Positions 35,729-45,781 of a stretch of DNA of 64,000 bases are shown here, one piece after another (the first letter of the stretch is position 1; every line of letters starts with the position of its first letter). Position numbers and translations under genes: made by a program. The DNA comes from Ferroplasma acidiphilum (GTDB lineage Archaea > Thermoplasmatota > Thermoplasmata > Thermoplasmatales > Thermoplasmataceae), in assembly GCF_002078355.1 (NCBI RefSeq), contig NZ_CP015363.1, forward strand, positions 496,001 through 560,000, written 5' to 3'. The notes beneath the pieces are model-generated. The model was given only the letters and a program-made list of their open reading frames with translations. It did no database searches and had not been told where the DNA came from.

Positions 35729-37474
35729 TCATGAGAATGAGGCTATTATAATGACCAGAATAAACGCTATTATCATATAGATAATATAATATGATATTGA
35801 ACTGTTCATAATTTTATAGGCTACAAGCCGGGCGAATTTTCTATACGATTTTGCTATATTTATCATTACAAGCCAGAAAATATCCACAGTTTCTACGCCA
35901 TCTTCGCTGGTATATGATGTCCTGAGCACCCTTTTAAGTATGAGCCTTATATTGTTGGAATAGTTAAATGAGTTAAAATACTCATTATGTTCTATTCCTC
36001 CATTCCATCTTTTAGCAACCCTCACACGTGGCTTCCCGAACACGAGGTAAACTATCAGGGAAAATAATAGAAGGAATATAAATATGTAAAGCGGTGTTAT
36101 AAGCCCGAAATCGGCTGGCCCGAAACGCGATTCAATCATTAATCCTTTGAAAACCAGTACAGATGGTATTCCGGATATGTATTCATTTCCGATCAACAGG
36201 AATGATACAGCGAAAAGAAAGACAAGGATTAATCCCGTAGCAAGTATTGTGTAATTCTCAAGATTCTTTCCGGATGTTTTTTTGTGGTTATCTGTAAAGT
36301 AAAACACTTTCAGCATGGCTGCTGTGGCAAAACCCTCTCCCATAGCTATAAGGGAGCCTGCTATTATGGATGTTATGCCCAATGGGCCATAGAGGTAAGC
36401 CCCCATGAAGAAAGATTCCAGTATCATCCAGGTACCCAGCCCACCTAATGAAGGGAACAACCCGGACAGGGAAGAAAGTGCAAAAAACTTTCCGATCTGG
36501 TTTATTGTGCTTTTCTCGCCATTAACAGCACTGAAATATTCTACCCCGGTATGGCCGACAGTTATAAACAAACCGGTTTTGGCTATTGAATGTGCCATGG
36601 CAAAGATAGCTATGGATATGAGTATAAATTCCCTTAACACACTGTTGTCTACAGCTACAAATAAACCTATTGTTGCCATCAGGGCACCGTTATTTTCTAT
36701 GGTGCTGAAACCGCCTAAGGACTTCATATTTTCCGATATATAAGCATATAATGCTCCGAATAGGACAGATATGACCCCTATTATTATAAATATAATTCCT
36801 ATGTCTATTGAAACTACAGAAAGCAATGCAATTTTTACTATGCCATATACACCCATTAACGTCATTGTAGCACTGAATATTGCTGAAGTATTTGCCGGGG
36901 CGCTCCCGTGTGCAATGGGCAGCCATTCACTGATCATGAATGGGGTTAAACCCATTTTTGACATTGCACCTATGGCAAATATAAGCAATACTGTGTCGTT
37001 GGTAAGTTTTGAAAAGTCTAAAGTGCCGGTATAAACATATGAAATCACAGCAGCTGTAATTATTAAAACTGTGCTGATTTCAGAGAAAAACATGAATATA
37101 TAAGCTTCCATATCATTCTTTTTGTTTACAGCTACTGTAACATATGCAGGAATAGACATGATTTCCCAGCCTGTTATGAATAAAAGGTAATTTGGGGAAT
37201 AAAGTATAAGCATCATTCCAGCTATTGTCAATATGAATAATGGTGCCAGCCACCTGCCATACTTCTTTGAATATGATATGGAAAAAACTGAGGCTATTAT
37301 CCACACGATTGCAGCAATAAGATAAAAGTATGTTATATAGTCATAAATCCTGAACGTGAATAAAAAGAACATTGCCGATGCTATGGCAGTGAGCAAATAT
37401 CCGGCTGTCCTGTACTTTATGGAAATCAGGACCGATAAAAATACAAGGATTAACGGTAAATAGTACAGTATCAT
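35729..37474 (-). CDS. Proton/cation-translocating subunit, HyfB/NuoL-like
   Basis: A 581-residue antiporter-like membrane subunit with about 14-16 transmembrane helices. Its core (GWEIMSIPAYVTVA, SKMGLTPFMISEWLPIAHGSAPANTSAIFSATMTLMGVYG in pieces) matches the Proton_antipo_M family, including the Lys-bearing helix and the His-containing HGSAPAN motif. A C-terminal segment with charged loops precedes the last helix. Last gene in the six-gene membrane complex operon; its start overlaps the preceding stop by 4 nt. It would couple electron transfer to ion pumping. Confidence 0.9.
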   Translation of the reverse strand: MILYYLPLILVFLSVLISIKYRTAGYLLTAIASAMFFLFTFRIYDYITYFYLIAAIVWIIASVFSISYSKKYGRWLAPLFILTIAGMMLILYSPNYLLFITGWEIMSIPAYVTVAVNKKNDMEAYIFMFFSEISTVLIITAAVISYVYTGTLDFSKLTNDTVLLIFAIGAMSKMGLTPFMISEWLPIAHGSAPANTSAIFSATMTLMGVYGIVKIALLSVVSIDIGIIFIIIGVISVLFGALYAYISENMKSLGGFSTIENNGALMATIGLFVAVDNSVLREFILISIAIFAMAHSIAKTGLFITVGHTGVEYFSAVNGEKSTINQIGKFFALSSLSGLFPSLGGLGTWMILESFFMGAYLYGPLGITSIIAGSLIAMGEGFATAAMLKVFYFTDNHKKTSGKNLENYTILATGLILVFLFAVSFLLIGNEYISGIPSVLVFKGLMIESRFGPADFGLITPLYIFIFLLLFSLIVYLVFGKPRVRVAKRWNGGIEHNEYFNSFNYSNNIRLILKRVLRTSYTSEDGVETVDIFWLVMINIAKSYRKFARLVAYKIMNSSISYYIIYMIIAFILVIIIASFS

Positions 37475-38070
37475 CTTTTACCCCTCGCCTTTATTATCGC
37501 GTTTATTATAGAAGCAGGTGTGGGTGGGCATCCTGCAACTTCTATATCATATTTATCCATTGCCCTGCTGCCAATAATTCCTCCGGAGAGTGCACATGCC
37601 CCTATTCCTATGACTATTTTAGGGGAAGGCATAGCATCATAAGCCTCCTTTAAAACAGCTTCCATGCCATCTGTGTACACTCCCATAACAACAAGTGCAT
37701 CAGCATGCCTCGGTGTATTTGACATAAAAATCTTAAATCTGTTTGTATCATACTGCGGGGAAAATAATGTTGTAAACTCAACATTGCAGGCTCCACATGT
37801 ACCGGAATCTATAGGATATAAATACAGGGATTTTTCAAATATGTGTGGTGTTTCCCTATTAACTGTGAAAGTTGTCTGTTTTCCTGTGGGTTTTAGATCA
37901 CATTCCCTGCAGAATATACATCTGTTCATGTCCCATTTCCCATTCTCCAGGGCATCTGTAGGGCAATCATAATCGCTCTTCCCATCAAGGAACGATGGCT
38001 GTTCAACCCTATAGCCCTCAAGCTCTTCCGTCTTTATTCTATTTTTTACCCCCTTGAGGAACCAGTTCAT
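37471..38070 (-). CDS. Small iron-sulfur subunit, ferredoxin-like plus HyfI/NuoB-like
   Basis: A 199-residue electron-transfer subunit. The N-terminal part has a ferredoxin-type cysteine set (CPTDAL near residue 36 and CIFCREC near 51-57) for one [4Fe-4S] cluster. The rest is NuoB/HycG-like, with GTCGACNVE (about 92-100), GIGACALSGG (about 151-160) and GCPPTP (about 179-184) holding the proximal cluster. The two parts correspond to separate HyfH- and HyfI-type subunits in other complexes. All proximal-cluster cysteines are kept, so electron transfer should work. Starts overlap both neighbours by 4 nt. Confidence 0.9.
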   Translation of the reverse strand: MNWFLKGVKNRIKTEELEGYRVEQPSFLDGKSDYDCPTDALENGKWDMNRCIFCRECDLKPTGKQTTFTVNRETPHIFEKSLYLYPIDSGTCGACNVEFTTLFSPQYDTNRFKIFMSNTPRHADALVVMGVYTDGMEAVLKEAYDAMPSPKIVIGIGACALSGGIIGSRAMDKYDIEVAGCPPTPASIINAIIKARGKR

Positions 38071-39221
38071 ATAAAATTCACCTCCAGTTCAGAAATCCAT
38101 ATGCCAAAACTTTCCCACACAAAGAAGAAATCTGTGAATATATTGTTATTTTTCAAAGCTTCCCTGAACAGCCTTAAATTAAGGTATGAAGGCGAAACCA
38201 TCTGGATATCATTTAATTTCCCATTTTCTATATTTACATAATAAAAAATATCGCCTGCAGGGGATTCTATACGGGCAGACCCCTTCCCTGAACCTGTTAA
38301 TTCATTTTTTGTCCGTGTTTTAATATTCTTAACGCCATATGAATCTATAATATTTATCGCTTCAAATACCTCTTCTGATCTTACAACTAACCGGGAGAAC
38401 GAGTCTGCTCCAGATTCTGTTACCGGTGTAAAATTTCTATAATCCAGCGATTTTGAATCTTTTCTTGCATCAAATTTAAATCCGGCTGCCCTGGCGGCTG
38501 GCCCTGTTGAATTCTCATTTTTAACGATTCCATTTTCCTGGATCCTATCAAGGAATATCTTGGAGGATAACAATCCATCATAAATATCACGGAACTGTTT
38601 TTCAATGGCATTTAATTTTATTGTTGAAAAATCTCCTGATACTGTTCCAAAACCATTAACAGAAAAAAAGTATCTATGGCCGAATGCCCTGGATATAATC
38701 CGTGCTACCTCTTCCCTGAGATATAGGAGCTGTTTTTCAGGAACAGCAAATCCAGCTGATTCGCACATGCCCTTTATAACGTCTATATTTGACCTTATGC
38801 GCTCCAGTTCAAGTTCCACTATTCTCATGTCATTTAATTCAGAATTTTCGATGCCCAGTGCCTCTTCTACTGCCAGAATGTATCCTATGCTATTGGATGC
38901 GGCATGGAATCCATTTATCCTCTCAACTTTAAGCAATGCACGTGAAACCGGGTCTCCGAGAATTTTTAAATCGCGCTTTTTGTATTCAGGATGTATTATC
39001 ACATCCCTTATTGTTTCCCCTGGAGTAAGCAGGCTGAAATTTACTGATTCCCTGAGCCCTCCTGCCGATGGACCATAATTAAAATAGATTTCCCCTGGAT
39101 TTTTATCCGCAAATTGGTCTGTGTTTTCAACTGCCGGAGCTATTGAAGAGGCATATATGTCGTAGTTTTTGCTCCTTCCTATATAACGCCCTGAACTTTC
39201 TCCAAACTTATAATATTGCAT
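38067..39221 (-). CDS. Large subunit, hydrogenase-like but lacking Ni-site cysteines
   Basis: Homologue of HycE/HyfG/EchE and NuoC-D, 384 residues from the ATG at 39221, which overlaps the previous gene by 14 nt. Where group 4 hydrogenases have ERxCGxCxxxHS, this protein reads ERINGFHAASNS, so both Ni-ligating cysteines are replaced (Asn, His). The C-terminal DPCxxC is also missing; the protein ends near SFGIWISELEVNF. Only one cysteine remains in the protein. It cannot form a [NiFe] site and should be a hydrogenase-related subunit, perhaps reducing a quinone or another acceptor. Confidence 0.88.
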   Translation of the reverse strand: MQYYKFGESSGRYIGRSKNYDIYASSIAPAVENTDQFADKNPGEIYFNYGPSAGGLRESVNFSLLTPGETIRDVIIHPEYKKRDLKILGDPVSRALLKVERINGFHAASNSIGYILAVEEALGIENSELNDMRIVELELERIRSNIDVIKGMCESAGFAVPEKQLLYLREEVARIISRAFGHRYFFSVNGFGTVSGDFSTIKLNAIEKQFRDIYDGLLSSKIFLDRIQENGIVKNENSTGPAARAAGFKFDARKDSKSLDYRNFTPVTESGADSFSRLVVRSEEVFEAINIIDSYGVKNIKTRTKNELTGSGKGSARIESPAGDIFYYVNIENGKLNDIQMVSPSYLNLRLFREALKNNNIFTDFFFVWESFGIWISELEVNFI

Positions 39222-40533
39222 GATACACCACCAGAAATACCACTCCAATAAATATTGACAATATGGCGGCTATGAGTGGCAAGGCCGTATTAATTCCAGA
39301 CTGGCTGTACTCAGATTTTCCCCTGAAAATCATTTTTGAAACATTAAAATTAATTGATACAAATGCCAGGAATAATGATAAAACTATTATGACAAACTGG
39401 GCATAGAAGTGGATTGTAAACACGGAATACAGTATGAGGAACTCACCGAAGAACGTTCCGAAGGGAGGAGTTCCGGTTACTGCAAAGGATGATAAAAGCA
39501 TGGAAGCTGCACTGGATCTGTTCCTTATTAATCCTGATACGCCATCGATTGATTTTGTTCCAGACATTTCATATACATTTCCGGATGAATAGAAAGCCCC
39601 CGCTTTGCCAAAACTATGGGCAAGCAGCAGGAGAAGTGAACCTATAAGCCCGGTTATTGTAAAAGTACTGAAACCTATCAACGCTATATTCATATTTTCC
39701 ATTGTAGAATAGGCAAACATCCTCTTGTAATTTTTCTGGTATCCAAGGAATATAGCTGCAAACAGTACCGATATTGTTCCAGCCCATACAAAGAGTTCCC
39801 TCATGGGAAATATTTCATAAATCCTGTATAATACATAAAGAGCAACGGGCAACAGCACACCTGAAAACATTGCACTGACAGGTGCCGGGGCTTCGCTATG
39901 GGCATCGGGAAGCCATGTATGTACCGGAAATACGCCTACTTTTGTACCGAACCCAACGAGGGCTATTGCAACTGCAAGCCTTACAGCTATTGTATCCTTT
40001 GCCCCATAGGCTAATATGGTTGTAATTGTAAGCGTTCCAAATGAATAATAAATAAGTATTACAGATATAAACGCAAATGTGACGCCTGCGGATACAATAA
40101 TAATATATCTCCATGTGGCTTCAAGTGAAATATCTGATTTTTCAGTGATAAGAAGCAATGCAGAGGATATTGTTGTTGTCTCTATCCCCACCCACATAAA
40201 TCCGTAATTATTTACCATGAGTGCAAATTCCATTGCAACATAAAAGAATCCCATAAGCATGTAATAAACGTTTTCTGAAATCCCTTTATTCTTTATGTTA
40301 TGCACATATTTCACGGAATATATCAGGGACATAAGATATACTGAACTTACCATTAAAATGAATATATATGTGATATGGTCTATAAAGAAGAATCCAGATG
40401 GAGCCATATTAAAGTACAATGAAATCAGCAATACCATCTCTATGATTGCACCTATTATGCTTGCCTCCTTTATCTTTTTAAAGTAAGCCATAGATATAAG
40501 CGGTATTGCCAGTATAAGAATTTCATAAATCAT
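39208..40533 (-). CDS. Proton/cation-translocating subunit, HyfF/NuoN-like
   Basis: A 441-residue antiporter-like subunit with about 13 membrane helices. The conserved core is WVGIETTTISSALLL with its helix Glu, then KVGVFPVHTWLPDAHSEAPAPVSAMFSG in pieces, and LLLLAHSFGKAGAFYSSG. These match Proton_antipo_M subunits of complex I and group 4 hydrogenases. Second ion-pumping subunit in the operon. It begins within the end of the HyfE-like gene (4-nt overlap). Confidence 0.92.
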   Translation of the reverse strand: MIYEILILAIPLISMAYFKKIKEASIIGAIIEMVLLISLYFNMAPSGFFFIDHITYIFILMVSSVYLMSLIYSVKYVHNIKNKGISENVYYMLMGFFYVAMEFALMVNNYGFMWVGIETTTISSALLLITEKSDISLEATWRYIIIVSAGVTFAFISVILIYYSFGTLTITTILAYGAKDTIAVRLAVAIALVGFGTKVGVFPVHTWLPDAHSEAPAPVSAMFSGVLLPVALYVLYRIYEIFPMRELFVWAGTISVLFAAIFLGYQKNYKRMFAYSTMENMNIALIGFSTFTITGLIGSLLLLLAHSFGKAGAFYSSGNVYEMSGTKSIDGVSGLIRNRSSAASMLLSSFAVTGTPPFGTFFGEFLILYSVFTIHFYAQFVIIVLSLFLAFVSINFNVSKMIFRGKSEYSQSGINTALPLIAAILSIFIGVVFLVVYHAIL

Positions 40534-41171
40534 CCTCTCAACTCCTCCACAGGCTTATGCTCTGTTTTTTCAATGCTAATTATGGAAAATATAACAACAA
40601 GTACCAGCACATCAAGAAATACGCTGCTCTCAATTATAATTGGAACCGGCAGTATGAATGTACCGAGAAGTATCAGGGAATTTTCCTCTTCAATGTATCC
40701 AAGTATCTGGGCCACCGTCCTTCTCCTTGAAGCTATTACGAAGAGCCCCTGGAAGAAAAGTAGAAGAGGAAACAGGATTATATCACTGTCAGGAAATATG
40801 TGCGACCTTATATGTATAAATGATATGGAATAGACAATGAATATTGAAATTACTATAAATGCCAGGTCAATCAGCAAATAATATGTAGTAGGCAGCTTTG
40901 ATTCGTAGAGATAATTCTTGTTCTTCGGTATCTTTGACACCAGGAAATATGTAACAAGCACAGTCCTGAGCAGAATAACCAGTGCACCCAGTATGAAGAA
41001 TGTATACTGTCTCAATACAATTCCAAGGAGGAATGCAATTAATGCAATAATAAATGACTGGAATGCCTGGGTTAATACCATGGACCTCAGGTATTTATTG
41101 GACTGGATATAAAATCCGGTGACAACAATCAGTGCAGCAAGGAGATAAATAAATGTGTATATTATATTCAT
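40530..41171 (-). CDS. Membrane subunit, HyfE-like
   Basis: A 213-residue all-helical protein with about six membrane segments and a weak NuoK-like core (FIIALIAFLLGIVLRQYTFFILGALVILLRTVL in pieces), as in HyfE of hydrogenase 4. The conserved FEExNxLILLGTF-type element appears as GYIEEENSLILLGTFI (about residues 155-170). Overlaps both neighbours by 4 nt. It belongs to the ion-channel part of the complex. Confidence 0.85.
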   Translation of the reverse strand: MNIIYTFIYLLAALIVVTGFYIQSNKYLRSMVLTQAFQSFIIALIAFLLGIVLRQYTFFILGALVILLRTVLVTYFLVSKIPKNKNYLYESKLPTTYYLLIDLAFIVISIFIVYSISFIHIRSHIFPDSDIILFPLLLFFQGLFVIASRRRTVAQILGYIEEENSLILLGTFILPVPIIIESSVFLDVLVLVVIFSIISIEKTEHKPVEELRG

Positions 41172-42118
41172 GTGATCACCTCTGTGAGTATCAGGAACAG
41201 AATGGAAAAGGTGAATGCAACAGCAAGGTAATCAATAACCCTGAATAGCCTGAGTTTTGCCAGTGATGTATCTATTACAAGCACGATTACTATTAATAAT
41301 AGCCATTTCCCAATCATGGTAAGGGCATTTAAAAAGAATAGGGGAAATGTGTTAAACATCCCCCATGGTATCAGGAATACATTTATCAGCACAGAGCCCA
41401 GCAGGTAGGTTTTCATATAGGAAGACCATTTATTTATCGCCAGTGCTTTTCCGCTGTATTCATAATCAATTCCAGAATCGATCATTCCCATTTCCTGGTT
41501 TCCTTCGCTCTGTGTTGGCATTTTTCCAAATTCATAGAGGAAAACCATAAAGAATGCAAAGATTGCAAAAATATGTACCAGAGTGAGATTTGAAAGTGGA
41601 TGTGATATTAAATAATGGTTTGTTGTATAGGGATTGTTTGTCCCGCTTATCAGTGCAACTGCAAAGAATACTGTTATTAATGTGCCCTCCCCGAAGAAAT
41701 TAAAGGACATGAGCCTCGATGCACCCATGGATGAGAAGTTGCTTCCGGAATCCAAAGTGCCTATAATTTTTACGAAAGCGGCAAGGGAAAATAATATGGC
41801 ACCGGCGAAAAAATCACCCGATGCAGTGAATATTATTGGCTCTGTCATAAATACGGGTATAATCAGTGCAATCAGGGAATATATACCAAAGGCAATATAT
41901 GGGGAATATAGAAAGAATCTGGAGGAATTTTCAGTAACTATAGTTTCCTTTTTAAGCAGCTTGAATAAATCATAATAGGGCTGAAATATGCTAGGGCCTT
42001 TTCTTGATTCAATATTGGCTTTTAATTTTTCAAATATACCAATTGCAAGTGGCGAAAATAACACAACGAATAGGTACTGCGATAGCGTCTCCATGATCAA
42101 TATTAACATATGTATCAC
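41168..42118 (-). CDS. Membrane anchor subunit, HyfC/NuoH-like
   Basis: A 316-residue subunit with about eight membrane helices that connects the peripheral arm to the ion pumps. The family motif ESRKGPSIFQPYYDLFKLLKKE (in pieces) lies at about residues 37-58, and the acidic loop EFGKMPTQSEGNQEMGMIDSG matches the NuoH/HyfC quinone or coupling-site loop. First gene of the operon. The start at 42118 is the longest; ATG codons at 42109 and 42094 are equally possible because the family starts vary. Confidence 0.92.
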   Translation of the reverse strand: MIHMLILIMETLSQYLFVVLFSPLAIGIFEKLKANIESRKGPSIFQPYYDLFKLLKKETIVTENSSRFFLYSPYIAFGIYSLIALIIPVFMTEPIIFTASGDFFAGAILFSLAAFVKIIGTLDSGSNFSSMGASRLMSFNFFGEGTLITVFFAVALISGTNNPYTTNHYLISHPLSNLTLVHIFAIFAFFMVFLYEFGKMPTQSEGNQEMGMIDSGIDYEYSGKALAINKWSSYMKTYLLGSVLINVFLIPWGMFNTFPLFFLNALTMIGKWLLLIVIVLVIDTSLAKLRLFRVIDYLAVAFTFSILFLILTEVIT

Positions 42119-42370
42119 CAGTAGGCGTCATCAGCGCACTGCAATTTGGAGACGTCATTCCACACCTTAATCGTTTATCTATATTTAAATTTTATTTTGA
42201 AAAATTAATTATATGTAACGGATTACGGCATATTGAAAACTAATTATCGTGGTTATATGCATTGTGTTTTGAATATTGTACGGATGTAATAGGATTATTA
42301 TACACACACTGTTTTTTTCTGTGATCAGGAATATCAAGAACAGTTAAATAATAAAATTGACTTTACTTTT
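42119..42370. other. Divergent promoter region between the membrane complex and cobN
   Basis: About 250 nt, AT-rich and non-coding. A TATA-like sequence for the leftward operon (minus strand tttaaatatag) lies at about 42182-42192, which implies a leader of some 40-50 nt for that operon. The rightward TATA box is annotated separately. Confidence 0.4.
42344..42353 (+). promoter_or_regulatory. TATA-like box for cobN
   Basis: ttaaataata, 18-27 nt before the ATG at 42371. Confidence 0.4.
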
Positions 42371-45300
42371 ATGAAGTTTGCCGTACTTATAGGATGGAAC
42401 GGTTCCGTTATCCAGTCATTTTTACACGCAGGTGAGGAAACAGGCAATGAAATAAAAATAAAATATCCAAGGCTTGATCCTGTAGATAAGGAATTTATAG
42501 ACTTTGTTAGAGATGCCGATGCTGTATTCATCCATCATTTTTCCGGTGAAAATATTTACAGCAATATTCTTGAAGACATAGAAAGCGTCATTAAGGGGAA
42601 GAAGAATGTAATAGCCATTGACCCGATACTGAGCAATTATTCAACGGTGAGCAAATTTGTCGAAGAAAAAGTATCAAATTACTATTTCTACGGTGGCTAT
42701 GAAAATATTAAGAATATGGTATTATTCATTGAAAACACCATAACCCCCCGGCATTATGAAGAGCCGGTTGAGATGCCATTTTCCGGAATCTATGAATATG
42801 GAAATACTGAGTTTCCTAAGAAGGTAGGAATATTATTTTACCGGACAGCATGGGTAGACAGGGACACAAAAATAATACAGTACATTATAGATAATTTAAA
42901 TAATAATAAAATTTCTGCAATACCGGTGTTCACAAACGGCTTTGGTGACCGGTCAAGGGGAATAATGAGTGCTGAAGAATGCATAAATACATATTTCTAC
43001 AGCGATGGGAAGCCAGTTGTTGATGCAGTTATAAATCTATTATCGTTCTCCCTAATCAAGAAGGAGGATAAAAGTACACTGATGAATCTGGGTGTTCCTG
43101 TATTTCAGGGTTTAATATATTATTATAAAGAGGAAAAGGAATGGCTTGATTCTTCCGGGCTGGACGTTGTATCAACTATTATGAGCGCAATGCTTCCTGA
43201 AATGGATGGGACTATTGAGCCTGTACTTATCGGCGTTATTAAGAAAATTTATGACAGGGGCACCATATACAGGGAACTCGTCCCCGTCAAGGAACAGGCA
43301 CAATACATGATTAACAGGATCCGGAAATGGGTCAACCTGCGCTATATGAAAAATTCTGAGAAAAAGATAGCTATTATACTGCATTCAGGTTCATCTTTCA
43401 AGGATCTGGAAGCCAATATCGGTACAGCAACAGGGCTTGACACACTTAATTCAGTATCCAGCATAATGTCATTACTGCGTGAGAATGGATATAATATGGA
43501 TTACCTGCCGGAGAACGGCGAATCTCTTATTAAAACAATAATGGAGAAAAAGGCAATACCTGAAGGAAAGTGGACGCCTGTTGAAGAAATAATAAATAAG
43601 GGCGGATCCGTCTATGGAATGCCAGTAAAAGAGTATATGAAATTTTTCCGCGAATTGCCAGAGGATTCGCAGGATATGATAATCAAGCGCTGGGGGGAAC
43701 TTAACACTGAAAGGGACTACATGCTCCTTAACGGTACCATGCATATTCCCGGGATCATATCAGGGAATATTTTTATAGGCATACAGCCAAAGAGAATTAC
43801 ATTTGCTGACAATGATAATAGCATCAGGTCAATACATGACTCCCTGACGCCGGTTACCCATTACTGGCTTGCATTTTATAAATGGATCCAGGAAATTTTC
43901 AGGGCAGATGCAATAATACATGTTGGAACACATGGAACACTGGAATTCACGCCGGGGAAAGGCCTCGGGCTATCACCATCAGATTTTCCGGAGATTTCTA
44001 TCGGTGAGATTCCAAATCTATACCTTTATTCCACAAATGTTCCCGGAGAAGGGATAATAGCTAAAAGGAGAAGCTATGCAGTCCTTCTTGATTATATTAC
44101 TCCGCCAACAGCCTACGATGATGTTCCCGATGATATAAAGGAGCTAGAAGACCTCATAGATGATTATGAGGAAACAGAAAAGGCAGAGAATACATCAAGG
44201 GAAACCATGATCCTTGAGAAAATCCAGAAGATTTCAGATAAAATTGGCTTATCCATAGATTTTAAGGATGCACATAAAGCTACGCATGAAATTGAACACC
44301 GCCTCAATCTCTTCAAGGATTCCATAATCAGCAAGGGATTATATATCTACGGAAAAGATATTGACAAAGATGATTTAAAGGATTACGTTACAACTGCCAC
44401 ACGTTTTGACGAGTCATTATCCAAAAAATATGGCAAGGAAGAAGCTGAAAATCAAATAATGGCCTATTTAAATGAGGGTACACCAATTCCCGAACTCGAA
44501 ACCGGAATAATAGAAAAACTAAAGTTTTCGCCTGAAAACGAAAAGAACAATCTCCTGATGGCATTGAATGGCAAATTTATAGAACCCGGAGTTTCCGGGT
44601 CGCTCACCAGGGGAAGGTATGATGTATTGCCGTCAGGCAGGAATTTTTATGCCGTTGATCCGTTCAAGATACCCAGCCATTCAGCATGGCAGGTTGGTGT
44701 AATACTGGCAAACAAACTCATTGAAAATGAATACAAAAAAAATAATAAATTTCCGGAAACCATTGGATTTGTTCTCTGGTCTACCGATGCATACAGGTCA
44801 GATGGGGAATTGATATCCCAGATACTCTATACAATTGGTGTAGAACCTGTGTGGCAGGAAGGGACAAAGAAGGTAAAGGATGTTAAGCCAATACCCCTGG
44901 ATGTCCTTAAAAGGCCCAGAATCGACGTTGTGGTAGAATCCAGTGGCATTGTAAGGGACAATCTTTTCAATATAATAGAATTAATAGATCTGGCAATAAA
45001 AAAGGTATCTGAACTGGATGAAGATGATGATGTAAATTTCATTGTCAAGCACCATAAGAAATACGGGCACCTTGATAGAATATTTTCTTCGAAGCCCGGT
45101 TCCTACGGTTCCGGAGTTAACAATGCAATAGAATCATCAAAATGGGAAAATGAGAATGACCTTGCGGATGTATTTACGGAATGGATGGGATATTCATATG
45201 GCAAAAACAACTTTGGAAGAGAATCAAAGGATGAGCTGCTTTCAATCTCTAAGGATATAGAAACTATAATACATAAAAGGGAAATCGATGAGATAGACAT

Positions 45301-45781
45301 AAACGACGATTCGTGCAATTATTCCTATGCAGGCGGCTTCTATCTTATGGCGAAGAAAAGCGGCTCAAAGCCATCGCTTATGTTTGAAGACACATTTAAT
45401 CCCAATAAGCCACAGGTACGGACAATGAAAGAGGAAATAGAACGTACTGCTATTGGGAAATTGTTGAATGAAAAATGGATTGAAGCACAGAAAAATTTCG
45501 GCTATAGGGGCGCTACAGAAATGCTGAAAAAGATCGAGCATCTATACGGCTGGGGCGCTACTACCGGAATGGTGAACGACAATATTTTCAATAATATAGC
45601 TAATAAATTTGTACTTGACAGGGAAATGAAGGAGTGGTTCAAAAAAGAAAATCCATGGGCCCTTTCAGAAATTACCTCAAGAATGATAGAGGCATATAAG
45701 CGGGATATATGGCATGCCAGCGATAGCATGAAGGAACAGCTTGAGGAAGAGTACATGGAAATAGAGGGTGAAAACGAATGA
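42371..45781 (+). CDS. cobN: CobN/BchH-type cobaltochelatase large subunit
   Basis: Large chelatase subunit (1136 residues) that inserts cobalt, or possibly another metal, into a tetrapyrrole. The signature HVGTHGTLEFTPGKGLGLS lies at about residues 518-536, and the later SSKPGSYGSGVNNAIE with WMGYSYGK (about 903-940) also matches CobN. It works with an AAA+ ATPase; the next gene supplies both ChlI- and ChlD-like parts in one chain, and its start overlaps the cobN stop by 4 nt. The tetrapyrrole biosynthesis genes are not in the window. Aerobic-type cobaltochelatases use hydrogenobyrinate diamide, but in archaea the substrate is less clear. Confidence 0.93.
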   Translation: MKFAVLIGWNGSVIQSFLHAGEETGNEIKIKYPRLDPVDKEFIDFVRDADAVFIHHFSGENIYSNILEDIESVIKGKKNVIAIDPILSNYSTVSKFVEEKVSNYYFYGGYENIKNMVLFIENTITPRHYEEPVEMPFSGIYEYGNTEFPKKVGILFYRTAWVDRDTKIIQYIIDNLNNNKISAIPVFTNGFGDRSRGIMSAEECINTYFYSDGKPVVDAVINLLSFSLIKKEDKSTLMNLGVPVFQGLIYYYKEEKEWLDSSGLDVVSTIMSAMLPEMDGTIEPVLIGVIKKIYDRGTIYRELVPVKEQAQYMINRIRKWVNLRYMKNSEKKIAIILHSGSSFKDLEANIGTATGLDTLNSVSSIMSLLRENGYNMDYLPENGESLIKTIMEKKAIPEGKWTPVEEIINKGGSVYGMPVKEYMKFFRELPEDSQDMIIKRWGELNTERDYMLLNGTMHIPGIISGNIFIGIQPKRITFADNDNSIRSIHDSLTPVTHYWLAFYKWIQEIFRADAIIHVGTHGTLEFTPGKGLGLSPSDFPEISIGEIPNLYLYSTNVPGEGIIAKRRSYAVLLDYITPPTAYDDVPDDIKELEDLIDDYEETEKAENTSRETMILEKIQKISDKIGLSIDFKDAHKATHEIEHRLNLFKDSIISKGLYIYGKDIDKDDLKDYVTTATRFDESLSKKYGKEEAENQIMAYLNEGTPIPELETGIIEKLKFSPENEKNNLLMALNGKFIEPGVSGSLTRGRYDVLPSGRNFYAVDPFKIPSHSAWQVGVILANKLIENEYKKNNKFPETIGFVLWSTDAYRSDGELISQILYTIGVEPVWQEGTKKVKDVKPIPLDVLKRPRIDVVVESSGIVRDNLFNIIELIDLAIKKVSELDEDDDVNFIVKHHKKYGHLDRIFSSKPGSYGSGVNNAIESSKWENENDLADVFTEWMGYSYGKNNFGRESKDELLSISKDIETIIHKREIDEIDINDDSCNYSYAGGFYLMAKKSGSKPSLMFEDTFNPNKPQVRTMKEEIERTAIGKLLNEKWIEAQKNFGYRGATEMLKKIEHLYGWGATTGMVNDNIFNNIANKFVLDREMKEWFKKENPWALSEITSRMIEAYKRDIWHASDSMKEQLEEEYMEIEGENE

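Noticed and set aside
38067-39221. Reading the large subunit as a true [NiFe] hydrogenase
   Set aside because: Both cysteine motifs that hold nickel are absent.
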